Source of the DNA: Thermomonas brevis
Lineage (GTDB): Bacteria > Pseudomonadota > Gammaproteobacteria > Xanthomonadales > Xanthomonadaceae
Direction of reading: 5' to 3'
NCBI RefSeq assembly: GCF_014395425.1
Contig: NZ_CP060711.1
Coordinates: forward strand, 2,046,001 to 2,110,000
Length of the DNA stretch: 64,000 nucleotides
The notes below the pieces were generated by a model. That model ran no database searches, had not been told where the DNA came from, and saw only the letters and a program-made list of their open reading frames with translations. A program made the position numbers and the translations under genes. Shown here piece after piece: positions 27,101 through 35,463 of this stretch. Every line of letters starts with the position of its first letter. Positions within the stretch are counted from its first letter, which is position 1.

Positions 27101-28057
27101 CTAACCGCTAGCGAATGATTCAGAGACCCCAAGAATTTCGCTGAGAATTGCGTCGGTCGATTGATACATCAACTCTTCTTGAGCTGCTCGCGTGAGCCGG
27201 CCACCGCGCCATCCCTCTATTGTCGACCCCTCGACTATGACATCGGGATACTCGACAAAACGGCCATCCTCTTCACGCGGCCGTAGTTCGCGCCGCGGTT
27301 GATACCACGCAGCATCCCGATAGGCCTCAATTAAGCGCCAATTGACGGCAAATGCAGTCGTAACCATCGGCAGGCTATCTCGTAGGGCCTCCATCAAGAA
27401 CCGCAGATGTGGCCAGCATCGATGTGTCCAAGGCGCCTGAAGAAAACCTGGCAGGGCGCGGAAAAGGTCACGGGAGATAAGTGAAACTGCATCTACGTCG
27501 TTAGCTCTCTGAGCTGATCGCATGCAAAGCAGCAGGCCAATCAAGCCCCATGCATCTCCGCGATCTACAAGCGCACTTACTGCTTGCGGTTGAAGTGCCG
27601 GCGCGAATGGCAGCTGCGACTTGAATGGCGGTAGAAATGCCGCGGTGAAAGGGCGATCACTTAAAGGGAAGTGCCAGCCAAGTGAAGGGTCGGCGAGATA
27701 TGTCTGACGCAGTTTGCTTAGAGTCGAGTCGCTTGGAGGCGCAGGGAGCAGTAAATCGTAAAGCGGAAGGCGGAACACCCATGCCGTCCCCGGCACCTTG
27801 GTTTCGATTCGTGCGACAAGACCGGGGGATGGGTTGCGCTTGAGTGCTAGCCATTTGTAGACAGCTTTCGAGTCTTGGAAGCGATCACGGCCGTCCTCCA
27901 CATAGCGTCGACCGAATTCACCTGCCTCTAATCCGGTTAGCCAAAGAGCGTGGTCTAGCCACAGGCATGTGCGAAGCGAACTGATCTTGCTACGGATTTC
28001 GGCGGAAGAAAATGTGACGTCGAGCAAATTGTGGGGTTGTTCCGAGGCGTCTCGCAT
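27101..28057 (-). CDS. Unknown protein at transposon R end
   Basis: About 318 residues from the ATG at 28057 (MRDASEQPHNLLDV); upstream in-frame ATGs at 28093 and 28153 are possible but would run into the divergent gene. No signal peptide or membrane helix; the sequence is alternating helical and loop regions with several WL/WxxL motifs (ACLWLDHALWLTGLEAG-like start of the domain) and a proline-rich middle. I do not recognise any domain. It reads towards the transposon end, away from tnsA, and shares a 70-bp divergent promoter region with a small helix-turn-helix-like gene. A role in transposition control or target choice is possible but unsupported. Confidence 0.7.
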   Translation of the reverse strand: MRDASEQPHNLLDVTFSSAEIRSKISSLRTCLWLDHALWLTGLEAGEFGRRYVEDGRDRFQDSKAVYKWLALKRNPSPGLVARIETKVPGTAWVFRLPLYDLLLPAPPSDSTLSKLRQTYLADPSLGWHFPLSDRPFTAAFLPPFKSQLPFAPALQPQAVSALVDRGDAWGLIGLLLCMRSAQRANDVDAVSLISRDLFRALPGFLQAPWTHRCWPHLRFLMEALRDSLPMVTTAFAVNWRLIEAYRDAAWYQPRRELRPREEDGRFVEYPDVIVEGSTIEGWRGGRLTRAAQEELMYQSTDAILSEILGVSESFASG

Positions 28058-28129
28058 GCCGGAAAGTCTACCCCCCACGACGTTGGAGGACATGCAGATA
28101 CTGGAGGCGACAAAACCGGATGACGCCCC

Positions 28130-28393
28130 ATGTTTGGAAACGCTCGTGAGCAATACCTTCGCAATAAATATGGGGAGTTGCTGACCCTTGCAGATCTCGC
28201 GGAAGTCTTGAATTACACAAGCTTGCAGGCTGTGCGAAAGGCGCGGCAGCGTGGCTCTTTAGGCGTGACTGTCCAACACCTACCCGGGCGTCGTGGCTGG
28301 TTCGTGACCGCGTGTGTCGTTGCACGCTATCTAGACCAACTCGAAGAGCTGGCAAAAACTCGAGCAGAGGCCGGGAGGTGCGATATGACCTAA
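28130..28393 (+). CDS. Small DNA-binding-like protein (putative tns regulator)
   Basis: 87-residue protein. The segment LLTLADLAEVLNYTSLQAVRKARQRGSLGV looks like a winged helix-turn-helix of the MerR/excisionase kind, followed by a basic turn (LPGRRGWFV) and a helix. It lies 223 bp upstream of tnsA on the same strand and diverges from an unknown gene. Acting as a repressor of either is a reasonable guess. No good ribosome site is visible before the ATG, so the exact start is uncertain. Confidence 0.65.
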   Translation: MFGNAREQYLRNKYGELLTLADLAEVLNYTSLQAVRKARQRGSLGVTVQHLPGRRGWFVTACVVARYLDQLEELAKTRAEAGRCDMT

Positions 28394-28435
28394 CCGATCG
28401 ATCTCTTCCACCATCTGCCCGGCCAAAAACACTTA

Positions 28436-28467
28436 GGGCCCGGATCTCTGGCAGGAGATCCGGGCCC
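28436..28467. promoter_or_regulatory. Perfect 13-bp inverted repeat upstream of tnsA
   Basis: GGGCCCGGATCTC pairs fully with GAGATCCGGGCCC across a 6-nt loop (TGGCAG). No T-run follows, so it is not a classical terminator. It lies between the small HTH-like gene and tnsA and could be an operator, or an RNA hairpin that stops read-through into the tns operon. Confidence 0.6.
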
Positions 28468-28616
28468 GTAAAGCGATTAAGCAGTGCGCTTACTCGCGAT
28501 AGTGCAGGAGGCGCGTGCTTGCTGTCAAGCCATCCAGGCTTTCCGAGCGCGCCAGCCGGGATCCTCAGAAACGCCGTGGGCTGAACCCAGCCTGCGGCTC
28601 ATTGGACGATCCTACT

Positions 28617-29384
28617 ATGCGAGTTTCCTCAGTTAGTCAGTGGGCGCCGACTGCCGACGCACCGAAAGATCCATGGTTCGCCAAGTGGCTGCCGGGTCCG
28701 AATGAAGTCCAGTTCGACTGGCCCAAGCCCGGTCAAGTCCGCATGCGCCGCCTCGTGCATCGCGGAGCGCCTCGGCCCGCTTCGAAACTGGCCTCGCTCA
28801 AGCTCAAGCGAACGGTTCAGTGTGAGTCGCGACTGGAGGTCGAGGTTGCGATGCTGTTGGACGCCTCCCCGGGCGTCACTCACTTTGCGGAGCAGCCCGC
28901 GACTCTCTATTTCCTCGACAACCCCGGGCCGCGGCTCCATGTCCCTGATTTCCTGGTGCAGGCTGACGCCAGTCGCGAATTCATTGAGGTCAAGTTCGAG
29001 ACCGACATCGACGATGAGATTCGGTCGAGGACGGCACGCCTTACTACGCTGCTGAAATCGTACGGCTGGCGCTATCGGCTGGTGACGGAGTCTGACGTTC
29101 GCACGGGCTATGCGTTGGAAAGCGCCGAGAAGCTGCTGCGCCGCGGCAGGCAGCGCCCGCCCGAGCATTGGTCGCTTGCGACCTTTGAGCGGATTCGCAT
29201 GTCGGAGGCGATCACCCTCGGTGCGTTCGGCTGGGACGATCCTGGCAGCCCCGAAATCGCGTGGCTCTGCCACGAGATCCTCGCTGGCACGATCCAGGTC
29301 GACCGAACCCGCAAGCTTGGCCCCGAAAGCCAACTCTACGTGGAGCGCAATGACCTCAAAGGAGGCTTGCCATGGCTGGTGTAA
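28617..29384 (+). CDS. tnsA: TnsA-like endonuclease
   Basis: 255-residue restriction-like endonuclease that cuts the non-transferred strands at the 5' ends of Tn7-type transposons, making cut-and-paste movement possible. The catalytic core is visible: Glu in CESRLEVEVAMLL (about 70-80), Asp 111 in LHVPDFLV and Lys 126 in FIEVKFE. Length is close to TnsA of Tn7 (273 residues). The ATG at 28617 is used; a GTG at 28515 with a strong AGGAGG would add 34 residues and cannot be excluded. The 3' end overlaps tnsB by 13 bp. Confidence 0.9.
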   Translation: MRVSSVSQWAPTADAPKDPWFAKWLPGPNEVQFDWPKPGQVRMRRLVHRGAPRPASKLASLKLKRTVQCESRLEVEVAMLLDASPGVTHFAEQPATLYFLDNPGPRLHVPDFLVQADASREFIEVKFETDIDDEIRSRTARLTTLLKSYGWRYRLVTESDVRTGYALESAEKLLRRGRQRPPEHWSLATFERIRMSEAITLGAFGWDDPGSPEIAWLCHEILAGTIQVDRTRKLGPESQLYVERNDLKGGLPWLV

Positions 29385-31426
29385 TCCAAGTGGGGCAGCA
29401 TTTCTCGTTGGAGGGACATGCGTCACGGATCATGCGTGCGATTGGTACCTCGGAGTGGTTTGTGGAGAACCTCTCGAACGGGCGAATCTGGGAGACGACC
29501 ACCGACGAGTTGCTCGCCAAATGGCAAGCCGGGGAATTGCAGTTTCCCGGCGGTGCTGGGAACGCGATTCCCAGCGCCGCCGAGCAGACCGCCTTCAAGG
29601 CGGCGGCCGTCGATGCCTTCATGCAGTCGTACCCGGCACCCATCATCGAGCGGGCGAAGGCCAAGTTGGCATTCGTCAAGCGATTGAAAGATTTGCCGAT
29701 GACGGCCTGCACGATCACACCGCTCATCCAGGAAATCTGGTCAAACAAAGCCTTGTGGAAAGGCCAGTGCCTGTTTGCCAAGGTGCCCCATTTCACCACT
29801 GTGGCCAAATGGGTGTGCGCCTATCGCAATGCAGGCGACGACATTCGTGCTTTGGCTGATCGACACCACAACAAGGGCAATGGCAATGCCCGCTACAGCA
29901 ATGAAGTGTCGGATCTGGCCGACGACATCATCAACACGCTGTACCTAACGCTCGAGCGGCGCAGTATCGCCGATTGCCTAGAAACCCTGCGAGGCCGGGT
30001 CGCTAAGCTCAACCAGGCGCGGTTGCCGTCAGAGCAGTTGGCCCGGCCTCGGTACAAGTACCTGAAGCGGAAGATCAAAGCGCTGCCGGCCTACGACGTG
30101 TGCGTGGCCCGCTATGGCAAGCGTATCGCCGATATCCGGTTTCGGGCGGCGGGAAACGGAGTGTTTGCCGAAACGCCGTTGGCACGCGCCGCGATCGACC
30201 ATTGCCGGCTGGATCTGATCGTAGTCGATGACGAAACGGGTTTGCCGTTAGGACGCCCTTGGCTGACTCTGGTGCTAGACGAGTACAGCCGGTATGCCTT
30301 GGGCTACTACATTGGTTTCGAAGATCCCAGTTCAGTCAGCATTGCGCGCGCCTTACGCAACGCGATCATGCCTAAGGCCGATCTCCTCAAGCGCCATCCA
30401 AAGATCATTAGTAGCTGGGATGCATGGGGAACCGTGCATACGCTCGTCGCGGACAATGGTGTGGAATTCCATGGCACGGCCGTCGAAATGGCGATGGATG
30501 CCTTTGGCATGGTCGTACAGTTCTGCCCTCGCCGAAAGCCTTGGTACAAAGGCAAAATCGAGCGCTTTTTCGGTACGCTCAATACCGGGCTGTTGGCAGG
30601 CATCCCAGGTCGGACGTTCTTGAACGTGCTGGAGAAGGCCGACTACGAGCCGCTTAAGCATGCCGTGGTGGGTCTGGCCACGTTGCGTGAGGTCGTGCTG
30701 ACGTGGGTCGTGGACGTGTATCACCAAGCGCCACATCGGGCCTTGGGGAGGCCCCCGGGCGAGGCTTGGGCCGAGGCCATCTCGCGGACTGATCGCTGGT
30801 TGCCCAGTTCGTCCGCTGTCTTCGATTCCGCGTTCAGCCGTCGCGACGTTCGTGTGTTGAGCCATAAGGGAATCGAGTTCGACGGGCTGCTCTACAACTC
30901 GGACGACATGCGCTTGCTCCGGGAGCAGCACGGCATGACTCTCAAGGTCGAAATACGCGTAATGGACGAGGATCTCGGCTATCTGTTCGTAGTGGCCCCC
31001 GATGGGCGCACGGTGATCAAGGTGCCCGCGTTGGATCAGGCCTATGCCCAAGGGATGACGCGCTGGCAGCACAAGGTGTGCCGTCGGTACCAGCGACGCA
31101 TGCTGGACGATGAGCAGCGCGACATCTCGCTCACGGGTGCCAAGGAGCGCATCCGGCAGTTGATTCGCGACGATGCCAAACGCGGCAAGCGCACCACGCG
31201 CAAAAAGCAGTCCCGCTTCACGGAAGAGGCCGACGGGACGGTGCAGCTCGCCGCCTTTGCCTCGCCGCCGGCGACGAGTGCGCCGGATCCGGCTGCCGTC
31301 GCTCAGCAGACCGGCGTCGACATCCATGCCGAGTCTGCTCCTTATTCCCACACCCCGCCCGAGCAGGACACCGTCCCGATGCTCGCCAGTCGCCGGGTGT
31401 CTACCCCACTCGAGGTGTGCGCATGA
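29372..31426 (+). CDS. tnsB: TnsB/TniA-like DDE transposase
   Basis: 684-residue transposase that binds the end repeats and joins 3' ends to target DNA. After N-terminal helix-turn-helix domains, the RNase H-fold catalytic core shows Asp in AAIDHCRLDLIVVDDE, the conserved LGRPWLTLVLDEYSRYALGYY, Asp in LVADNGVEFHG and Glu in KGKIERFFGTLNTG. A Mu-type C-terminal beta-barrel follows (about 450-560). AAAGGAGG lies six bases before the ATG. Its stop overlaps tnsC (ATGA), indicating coupled translation. Confidence 0.95.
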   Translation: MAGVIQVGQHFSLEGHASRIMRAIGTSEWFVENLSNGRIWETTTDELLAKWQAGELQFPGGAGNAIPSAAEQTAFKAAAVDAFMQSYPAPIIERAKAKLAFVKRLKDLPMTACTITPLIQEIWSNKALWKGQCLFAKVPHFTTVAKWVCAYRNAGDDIRALADRHHNKGNGNARYSNEVSDLADDIINTLYLTLERRSIADCLETLRGRVAKLNQARLPSEQLARPRYKYLKRKIKALPAYDVCVARYGKRIADIRFRAAGNGVFAETPLARAAIDHCRLDLIVVDDETGLPLGRPWLTLVLDEYSRYALGYYIGFEDPSSVSIARALRNAIMPKADLLKRHPKIISSWDAWGTVHTLVADNGVEFHGTAVEMAMDAFGMVVQFCPRRKPWYKGKIERFFGTLNTGLLAGIPGRTFLNVLEKADYEPLKHAVVGLATLREVVLTWVVDVYHQAPHRALGRPPGEAWAEAISRTDRWLPSSSAVFDSAFSRRDVRVLSHKGIEFDGLLYNSDDMRLLREQHGMTLKVEIRVMDEDLGYLFVVAPDGRTVIKVPALDQAYAQGMTRWQHKVCRRYQRRMLDDEQRDISLTGAKERIRQLIRDDAKRGKRTTRKKQSRFTEEADGTVQLAAFASPPATSAPDPAAVAQQTGVDIHAESAPYSHTPPEQDTVPMLASRRVSTPLEVCA

Positions 31427-32511
31427 ACGTCGAAGTCAATGAACTGATGAAATACCTCAACCTGGTCAAGTCCATTCGGATCGACCATCTCGCGTACACG
31501 TCCATCCTGGATGCGCTGGAGGGGGCGCTTCTTTCGGTGGGGAAGACAGCGACACCGGAATGCGTGCATATCGCCGGCGGCTATCGCACCGGCAAATCCT
31601 GCGTGATCGATGATTTCATGTCCCGGTATCCGCCGGAACGGCTGGCCGAAGGGGTTCGGCGGTCGATTGTGCAAGCCACGATCCCCTACAACGGCACTGT
31701 CAAGGCGTTGGTCGAGGCGCTCTTGCGGGCGTTCGGCGACCCGCATTGGGCACGGGGCAGTGAGTCCAATCAGACCGCGAGGTTGCTGGATTTCCTCGAA
31801 AAAACCCGTTGCAAAATGATCATCCTGGATGAGTTCCAGCACCTGTGCGACAAGGGTCAGCAGAAACGGCTGGATCACACCACCGACTGGCTGAAAACCC
31901 TTATCGAGAAAAAGCCTTGGGCCTTGGTCGTGGCGGGCCTTCCCGAATCTTGTGCGATCATCAACCGCAATGGCCAGTTGCAAGGTCGCTTTGATCACAG
32001 TCTGGTCATGCCCTTGTTCGATTGGACAGTGGCCAGCGACCGGACCCAGTTCCGTTCGATCGTGCGCTCATTCGTGGCCGAGATGCACCCCTTTGAGTTG
32101 CCGGACTTGGGAGGCGAGGAACTCGCCTTCCGCACCTATCTTGCGACCAGCGGGCGCGTCGGCCTGTTCGCCAAACTGATGGATCGCGCGGTGCGTCACG
32201 CCATCCAGGGCAGGACTACTAAGATCCAGCTGACGGACCTGGCCGATGCCTATACCCGGGCGATCTGGTTCGCGTCGACCTTCCCACTCAAGGGCGGCCC
32301 CTTTCTATGTGACTTGCCGCAGGAGCGCAACGACTTGCTCGTTCGGGCGCTCGGCATGGCCAGCGACGCCAGTGCCTATCGGGAAGGCAATGGGCAGATC
32401 CACCTGCATGGGGTTGAGCCGAAAGCCTCTGTAGGCGCCAAGACGCCCCGTCAAACGAGTACGCGCAGCAAGGTGGCCAAGGACAAGGAAGACCTTCGGA
32501 GGACGTTCTGA
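31423..32511 (+). CDS. tnsC: TnsC/TniB-like AAA+ ATPase
   Basis: 362-residue regulator ATPase that connects target selector and transposase. Walker A is IAGGYRTGKSCV, Walker B MIILDEFQHL, and an arginine/sensor region follows in LVVAGLPESCAII. The ATG at 31423 overlapping the tnsB stop is preferred over a GTG two codons earlier. Its length lies between TniB and Tn7 TnsC (555 residues). The stop overlaps the tniQ start (TGATG). Confidence 0.92.
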   Translation: MNVEVNELMKYLNLVKSIRIDHLAYTSILDALEGALLSVGKTATPECVHIAGGYRTGKSCVIDDFMSRYPPERLAEGVRRSIVQATIPYNGTVKALVEALLRAFGDPHWARGSESNQTARLLDFLEKTRCKMIILDEFQHLCDKGQQKRLDHTTDWLKTLIEKKPWALVVAGLPESCAIINRNGQLQGRFDHSLVMPLFDWTVASDRTQFRSIVRSFVAEMHPFELPDLGGEELAFRTYLATSGRVGLFAKLMDRAVRHAIQGRTTKIQLTDLADAYTRAIWFASTFPLKGGPFLCDLPQERNDLLVRALGMASDASAYREGNGQIHLHGVEPKASVGAKTPRQTSTRSKVAKDKEDLRRTF

Positions 32512-33980
32512 TGCTGATCCTGACGCCAAAGCCGCATCCTACCGAATGCATTTCCGGCTATCTGTATCAACTTAGCAAGGCCAACCGTTATGACAGGCCG
32601 TCCTGGATCATCGAACCGTACAGGAATGGCTACCACGCCGATGATTACCGACGGATCACCCCCACCGTCATGCAGGAGATCGCCAACCTTACGGTAGATG
32701 AGGCCCGCCGCGTATGTGTGCGCCCTGATCGGGTGGGTGATCGAACCACCTTGCGGCTTGTGGGAACAGAGTTGCATGCGTCTTATGTCGACATGCGATC
32801 GTTCCGCATTTGCCCGCACTGTGTAGCGCAACAGGATCGCCATGAAGCTTTCTGGCATCTGCGTCTCGTGGAGTGGTGCCCGATTCACCAAGTTCGGCTT
32901 CTCACTCACTGTCAGGTATGCGGTCATCAGCTTCGTTGGAATAGGCCCGGAATCGGTCGCTGTAGTTGCGGTGCCGATCTGACGGTGCAAGCATCGCCAG
33001 AGCGATGCGAAAGTAGGCTTTCTGGGTTGCTACTCGTGTTCAGACGGGCGCTTTATGGCAGTGAATATGTCGATACACGTGTTCCAGATGAAATGTCTCA
33101 TCTCTTGCACATCGATTTGTATCGCTTGACGCGTATGGTCGAGGTTCTTGGCAATACCTTTTACTGGCAGCGTAGGCGCAACAAAAAGGAGATGCTGCTT
33201 TCGGTCAGCCTCGAAGAGCGAAAAGTGAAAATAGATCTTCTTGAAGTTGCCAAAATTCTGGTGCCATGGCCCATAAGCTTCCGGGAGGCTCTCCGCACGT
33301 ATTTTGACAAGCAGCTTTCTGACGCAGACGCTAGGAAAAGCTTCCGATTTGCGTTTCCATGGCTTGAATTCGCGCTTGGTAGGAATTTGCGGGAGCATGC
33401 CGAGCAATTGGCTTTTTTGCGCGAAGAGGCAGCCCGTTTTGGTGCTACGTATTGGACGCGGAATCAGTTGAAGCGAGGTGCTGGAGCACGGATCACTGGG
33501 GAGAACTATCGCTGGGGATCAGTGCCAGACGCAGCAGAAGTGATGGGGGTCGATCCAAGAACGTTGTTGAAACGAATTCGCGAGGGAGTTGTGCCTGTCA
33601 AGGAGTCAGCGATATATCGAAGAAGTCGGAACTACAAAGTGGACCTTAAGTGGGCTAAGGATCAGAAGTGTTCGGCGCATCCGGAAGTAAAAATTCGATC
33701 GGCTTCCGCAATGCTTGGCCTATCGCCTGATTTTTTCTCGATACTCCTAGCGGAGCAGTTCTATCGGCCGATGCTGTTGACTCGGAGACAAGGGCATTTT
33801 GCGATCGAAGACATCAGGAGATTCAAAGGACAGCTGGATGCCGTGGTGGCTCGCTATTCAATAGATGGTGAGCTTGGTGGGGTTATTTTTCACGGGAGAA
33901 GGTTAGACAAGATTCGCTCTTCAAAAGAGCGTGCCCGCGCGCTGCATGTGCTGGCCGCGAGTGAAGGACTTGCAACTTAA
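32511..33980 (+). CDS. tniQ: TniQ/TnsD-like target-selection protein
   Basis: 489-residue protein, near the size of Tn7 TnsD (508). Residues about 1-160 form the TniQ domain with a zinc-binding set: FRICPHCVAQQDRHEAFWHLRLVEWCPIH in two steps (CPHC and CPIH) and then CQVCG and GRCSCG. The C-terminal half (about 240-480) has several helix-turn-helix-like stretches (SVPDAAEVMGVDPRTLLKRI), as expected for a sequence-specific DNA binder. It most likely recognises the 3' end of nrdJb. The 3' third is clearly AT-richer than tnsA-C. Confidence 0.88.
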   Translation: MLILTPKPHPTECISGYLYQLSKANRYDRPSWIIEPYRNGYHADDYRRITPTVMQEIANLTVDEARRVCVRPDRVGDRTTLRLVGTELHASYVDMRSFRICPHCVAQQDRHEAFWHLRLVEWCPIHQVRLLTHCQVCGHQLRWNRPGIGRCSCGADLTVQASPERCESRLSGLLLVFRRALYGSEYVDTRVPDEMSHLLHIDLYRLTRMVEVLGNTFYWQRRRNKKEMLLSVSLEERKVKIDLLEVAKILVPWPISFREALRTYFDKQLSDADARKSFRFAFPWLEFALGRNLREHAEQLAFLREEAARFGATYWTRNQLKRGAGARITGENYRWGSVPDAAEVMGVDPRTLLKRIREGVVPVKESAIYRRSRNYKVDLKWAKDQKCSAHPEVKIRSASAMLGLSPDFFSILLAEQFYRPMLLTRRQGHFAIEDIRRFKGQLDAVVARYSIDGELGGVIFHGRRLDKIRSSKERARALHVLAASEGLAT

Positions 33981-34283
33981 ACTATAGGTCGGGATGAGTG
34001 GGAACTACCCGTAAAATCTTGTCGCCGCAGGGAGCGGCTTGCTCGCGTGCTGCCGAGATCCTTGGTGACCTAGTGACAGATCGGATTAACTCTAGACAGG
34101 CGGCATTAGGATGGCAGTACGGCTTCGTCTCATGCGATGTCATCTTCTAGTGCCTCATATCGCCGCTACGGAGTGCATATAGCAAGGATCCAAACGATCT
34201 TAGCTTCTTGGCTACAGTTGCCTCTCTTCGATTTTGTGGTACAAAGACTCCATGTCCACGTTTTCCGGCTACCGTCGAATACC
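33981..34283. other. Gene-poor AT-rich stretch after tniQ
   Basis: About 300 bp with no convincing coding frame. It separates the transposition operon from the tRNA-like gene and probably carries the promoter of the latter; I could not fix -35/-10 boxes with confidence. Confidence 0.5.
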
Positions 34284-34310
34284 GCGCTGATCGATCTCTC
34301 CGATCAGCGC
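34284..34310 (+). promoter_or_regulatory. 10-bp hairpin overlapping the tRNA 5' end
   Basis: GCGCTGATCG and CGATCAGCGC pair perfectly around a 7-nt loop. The last two bases (34309-34310) are the first two of the tRNA acceptor stem, so the hairpin and the tRNA fold compete or abut. It may be an RNase P leader signal or a transcription attenuator. Confidence 0.6.
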
Positions 34311-34411
34311 CCTCGTAGCTTACGTTGGTCAAAGCGCTGGCCTTATAAGCCAGTGAAAGCACGTGCCAGATAAGCGCGGCAACGTCGGTTCGATTCCGAC
34401 CGAGGGCACCA
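34309..34411 (+). tRNA. tRNA-Ile(UAU)-like gene with 30-nt variable region
   Basis: Acceptor stem GCCCTCG/CGAGGGC, discriminator A and encoded CCA are perfect. D arm GCTT/AAGC with GTTGG loop, anticodon arm CTGGC-CTTATAA-GCCAG (anticodon TAT at 34344-34346) and T arm GTCGG-TTCGATT-CCGAC are all canonical. Only the variable region (34354-34383, 30 nt) is abnormal: isoleucine tRNAs normally have about 5 nt here. It can form its own stem (CGTGCC with GGCAACG, one bulge). The gene is 103 nt long and lies just before the exonuclease gene. Confidence 0.75.
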
Positions 34412-34431
34412 CTCCATCAAGGATGTGTGCC

Positions 34432-34926
34432 GTGCGCCTCTATCTCGACACTGAATGGGCCGATCCAGAGGCCACGCAATTGGTGAGCCTCGCGTTGGTC
34501 GATTCGACCAATCGCTACAACTACTACTGCGAAATCGATCCGCTGCCACAGCAGCCAACCGAGTTCGTGCGCGACAGGGTCTATCCGCTGTTGCAGCGCG
34601 GCCTTTGGGCCAAAGACCAACGGAAATTCTGCTTGAGCCTGCGCAATTTCCTAGATCGGTTGAAGGGTTCGCCGCGATTGATCCTGGCCGACCATCCGAC
34701 AGATTTTTCACTGCTGCGTTTTGCGCTGGCCGGCTTCGGATCCAATGTCCCGGGGCCGGTTCCCGAGTGGACGCCGATCGAAGTCACCCAGGGCGACGTG
34801 CTTGGCCACCGAGAGCTGTATTTCGATCGTCATCCCGAGGCGCGGGCCAGACGCCACCACGCGAGCGTCGATGCTGAGGCGCTGCGCTGGGCGTTTGAGT
34901 ACGTGATCGAAGGAACAATGCGATGA
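34432..34926 (+). CDS. Rv2179c-like 3'-5' exoribonuclease
   Basis: 164-residue RNase H-fold exonuclease of the DEDD superfamily. Metal ligands are visible as LYLDTEW at the N-terminus, DHPTDFSLL in the middle and ASVDAEALRWA near the end. Members of the Rv2179c group trim 3' overhangs of RNA. A GTG at 34432 with AAGGA eight bases upstream is preferred over the ATG at 34423, whose ribosome site would touch the start codon. It lies 20 bp after the tRNA-like gene, so it may be in the same transcript, and a damaged paralogue follows. Confidence 0.8.
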   Translation: MRLYLDTEWADPEATQLVSLALVDSTNRYNYYCEIDPLPQQPTEFVRDRVYPLLQRGLWAKDQRKFCLSLRNFLDRLKGSPRLILADHPTDFSLLRFALAGFGSNVPGPVPEWTPIEVTQGDVLGHRELYFDRHPEARARRHHASVDAEALRWAFEYVIEGTMR

Positions 34927-34960
34927 GTGATGTTCGCTGCTCATCCTCAGGCAATCAGCT

Positions 34961-35463
34961 GTGACCCGCCTTTTCCTCGACTGCGAATGGGCAGGCACGC
35001 TCGATAGCGAGCTGGTGAGTCTTGCTTTGGTCGATGAAGCTGGCCGGCACCGATCCTATTCCGAAGTAAACCCGCTACCAAAGCAACCAACGGAGTGGGT
35101 TCGCGCCGTCGTTTATCCGCTGCTGGAACACGGCTATGCCGCCCACCAGAAGGTTGATTTCACCCTTGCCCTGCGCACGTTCCTGGCGCAGTTCGAGGAT
35201 CCGTTCGTGCTGTTCGACTGTCGATCAGATGGTGTCCTATTCGGCGACGCCCTATGTGGCTTCGACTTGCCTGACACGGTGCTGGCGAGGCTGCCACCGC
35301 CACCGCGAGTCAGTCAGACTTCGATCGCGCGCGATGACGTGCGGGGGGCATCGAACAGTATTTCCGCGAGCATCCCGAGCATGCTGGCCACCAGCGCCAT
35401 GCAGGCGTCGATGCTGAGGCCTTGCGATGGTCATTTGCGGCCGTGCTGAGCAAGACGCCATGA
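34961..35463 (+). pseudogene. Frameshifted paralogue of the Rv2179c-like exonuclease
   Basis: Starts MTRLFLDCEWAG and runs parallel to the preceding gene (same LPKQPTEWVR, YPLLEHG, FDCRSDGVLF spacing) to about residue 125. After a run of six G (35343-35348) the frame changes: the family C-terminus (YFREHP, GVDAEALRWSFAAVL) continues in another frame to a TGA at 35461-35463, while the original frame ends at 35449. One base gained or lost at the G-run explains this. It could be a real mutation or a sequencing error. Confidence 0.78.

Noticed and set aside
28515..28616. N-terminal extension of TnsA from a GTG
   Set aside because: An AGGAGG precedes it at only three bases, and the 34 added residues look non-family; kept as an alternative, not as the call.
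34137..34373. 78-residue frame over the tRNA-like gene
   Set aside because: It reads through the hairpin and tRNA helices, so the RNA structure explains the sequence better than coding.
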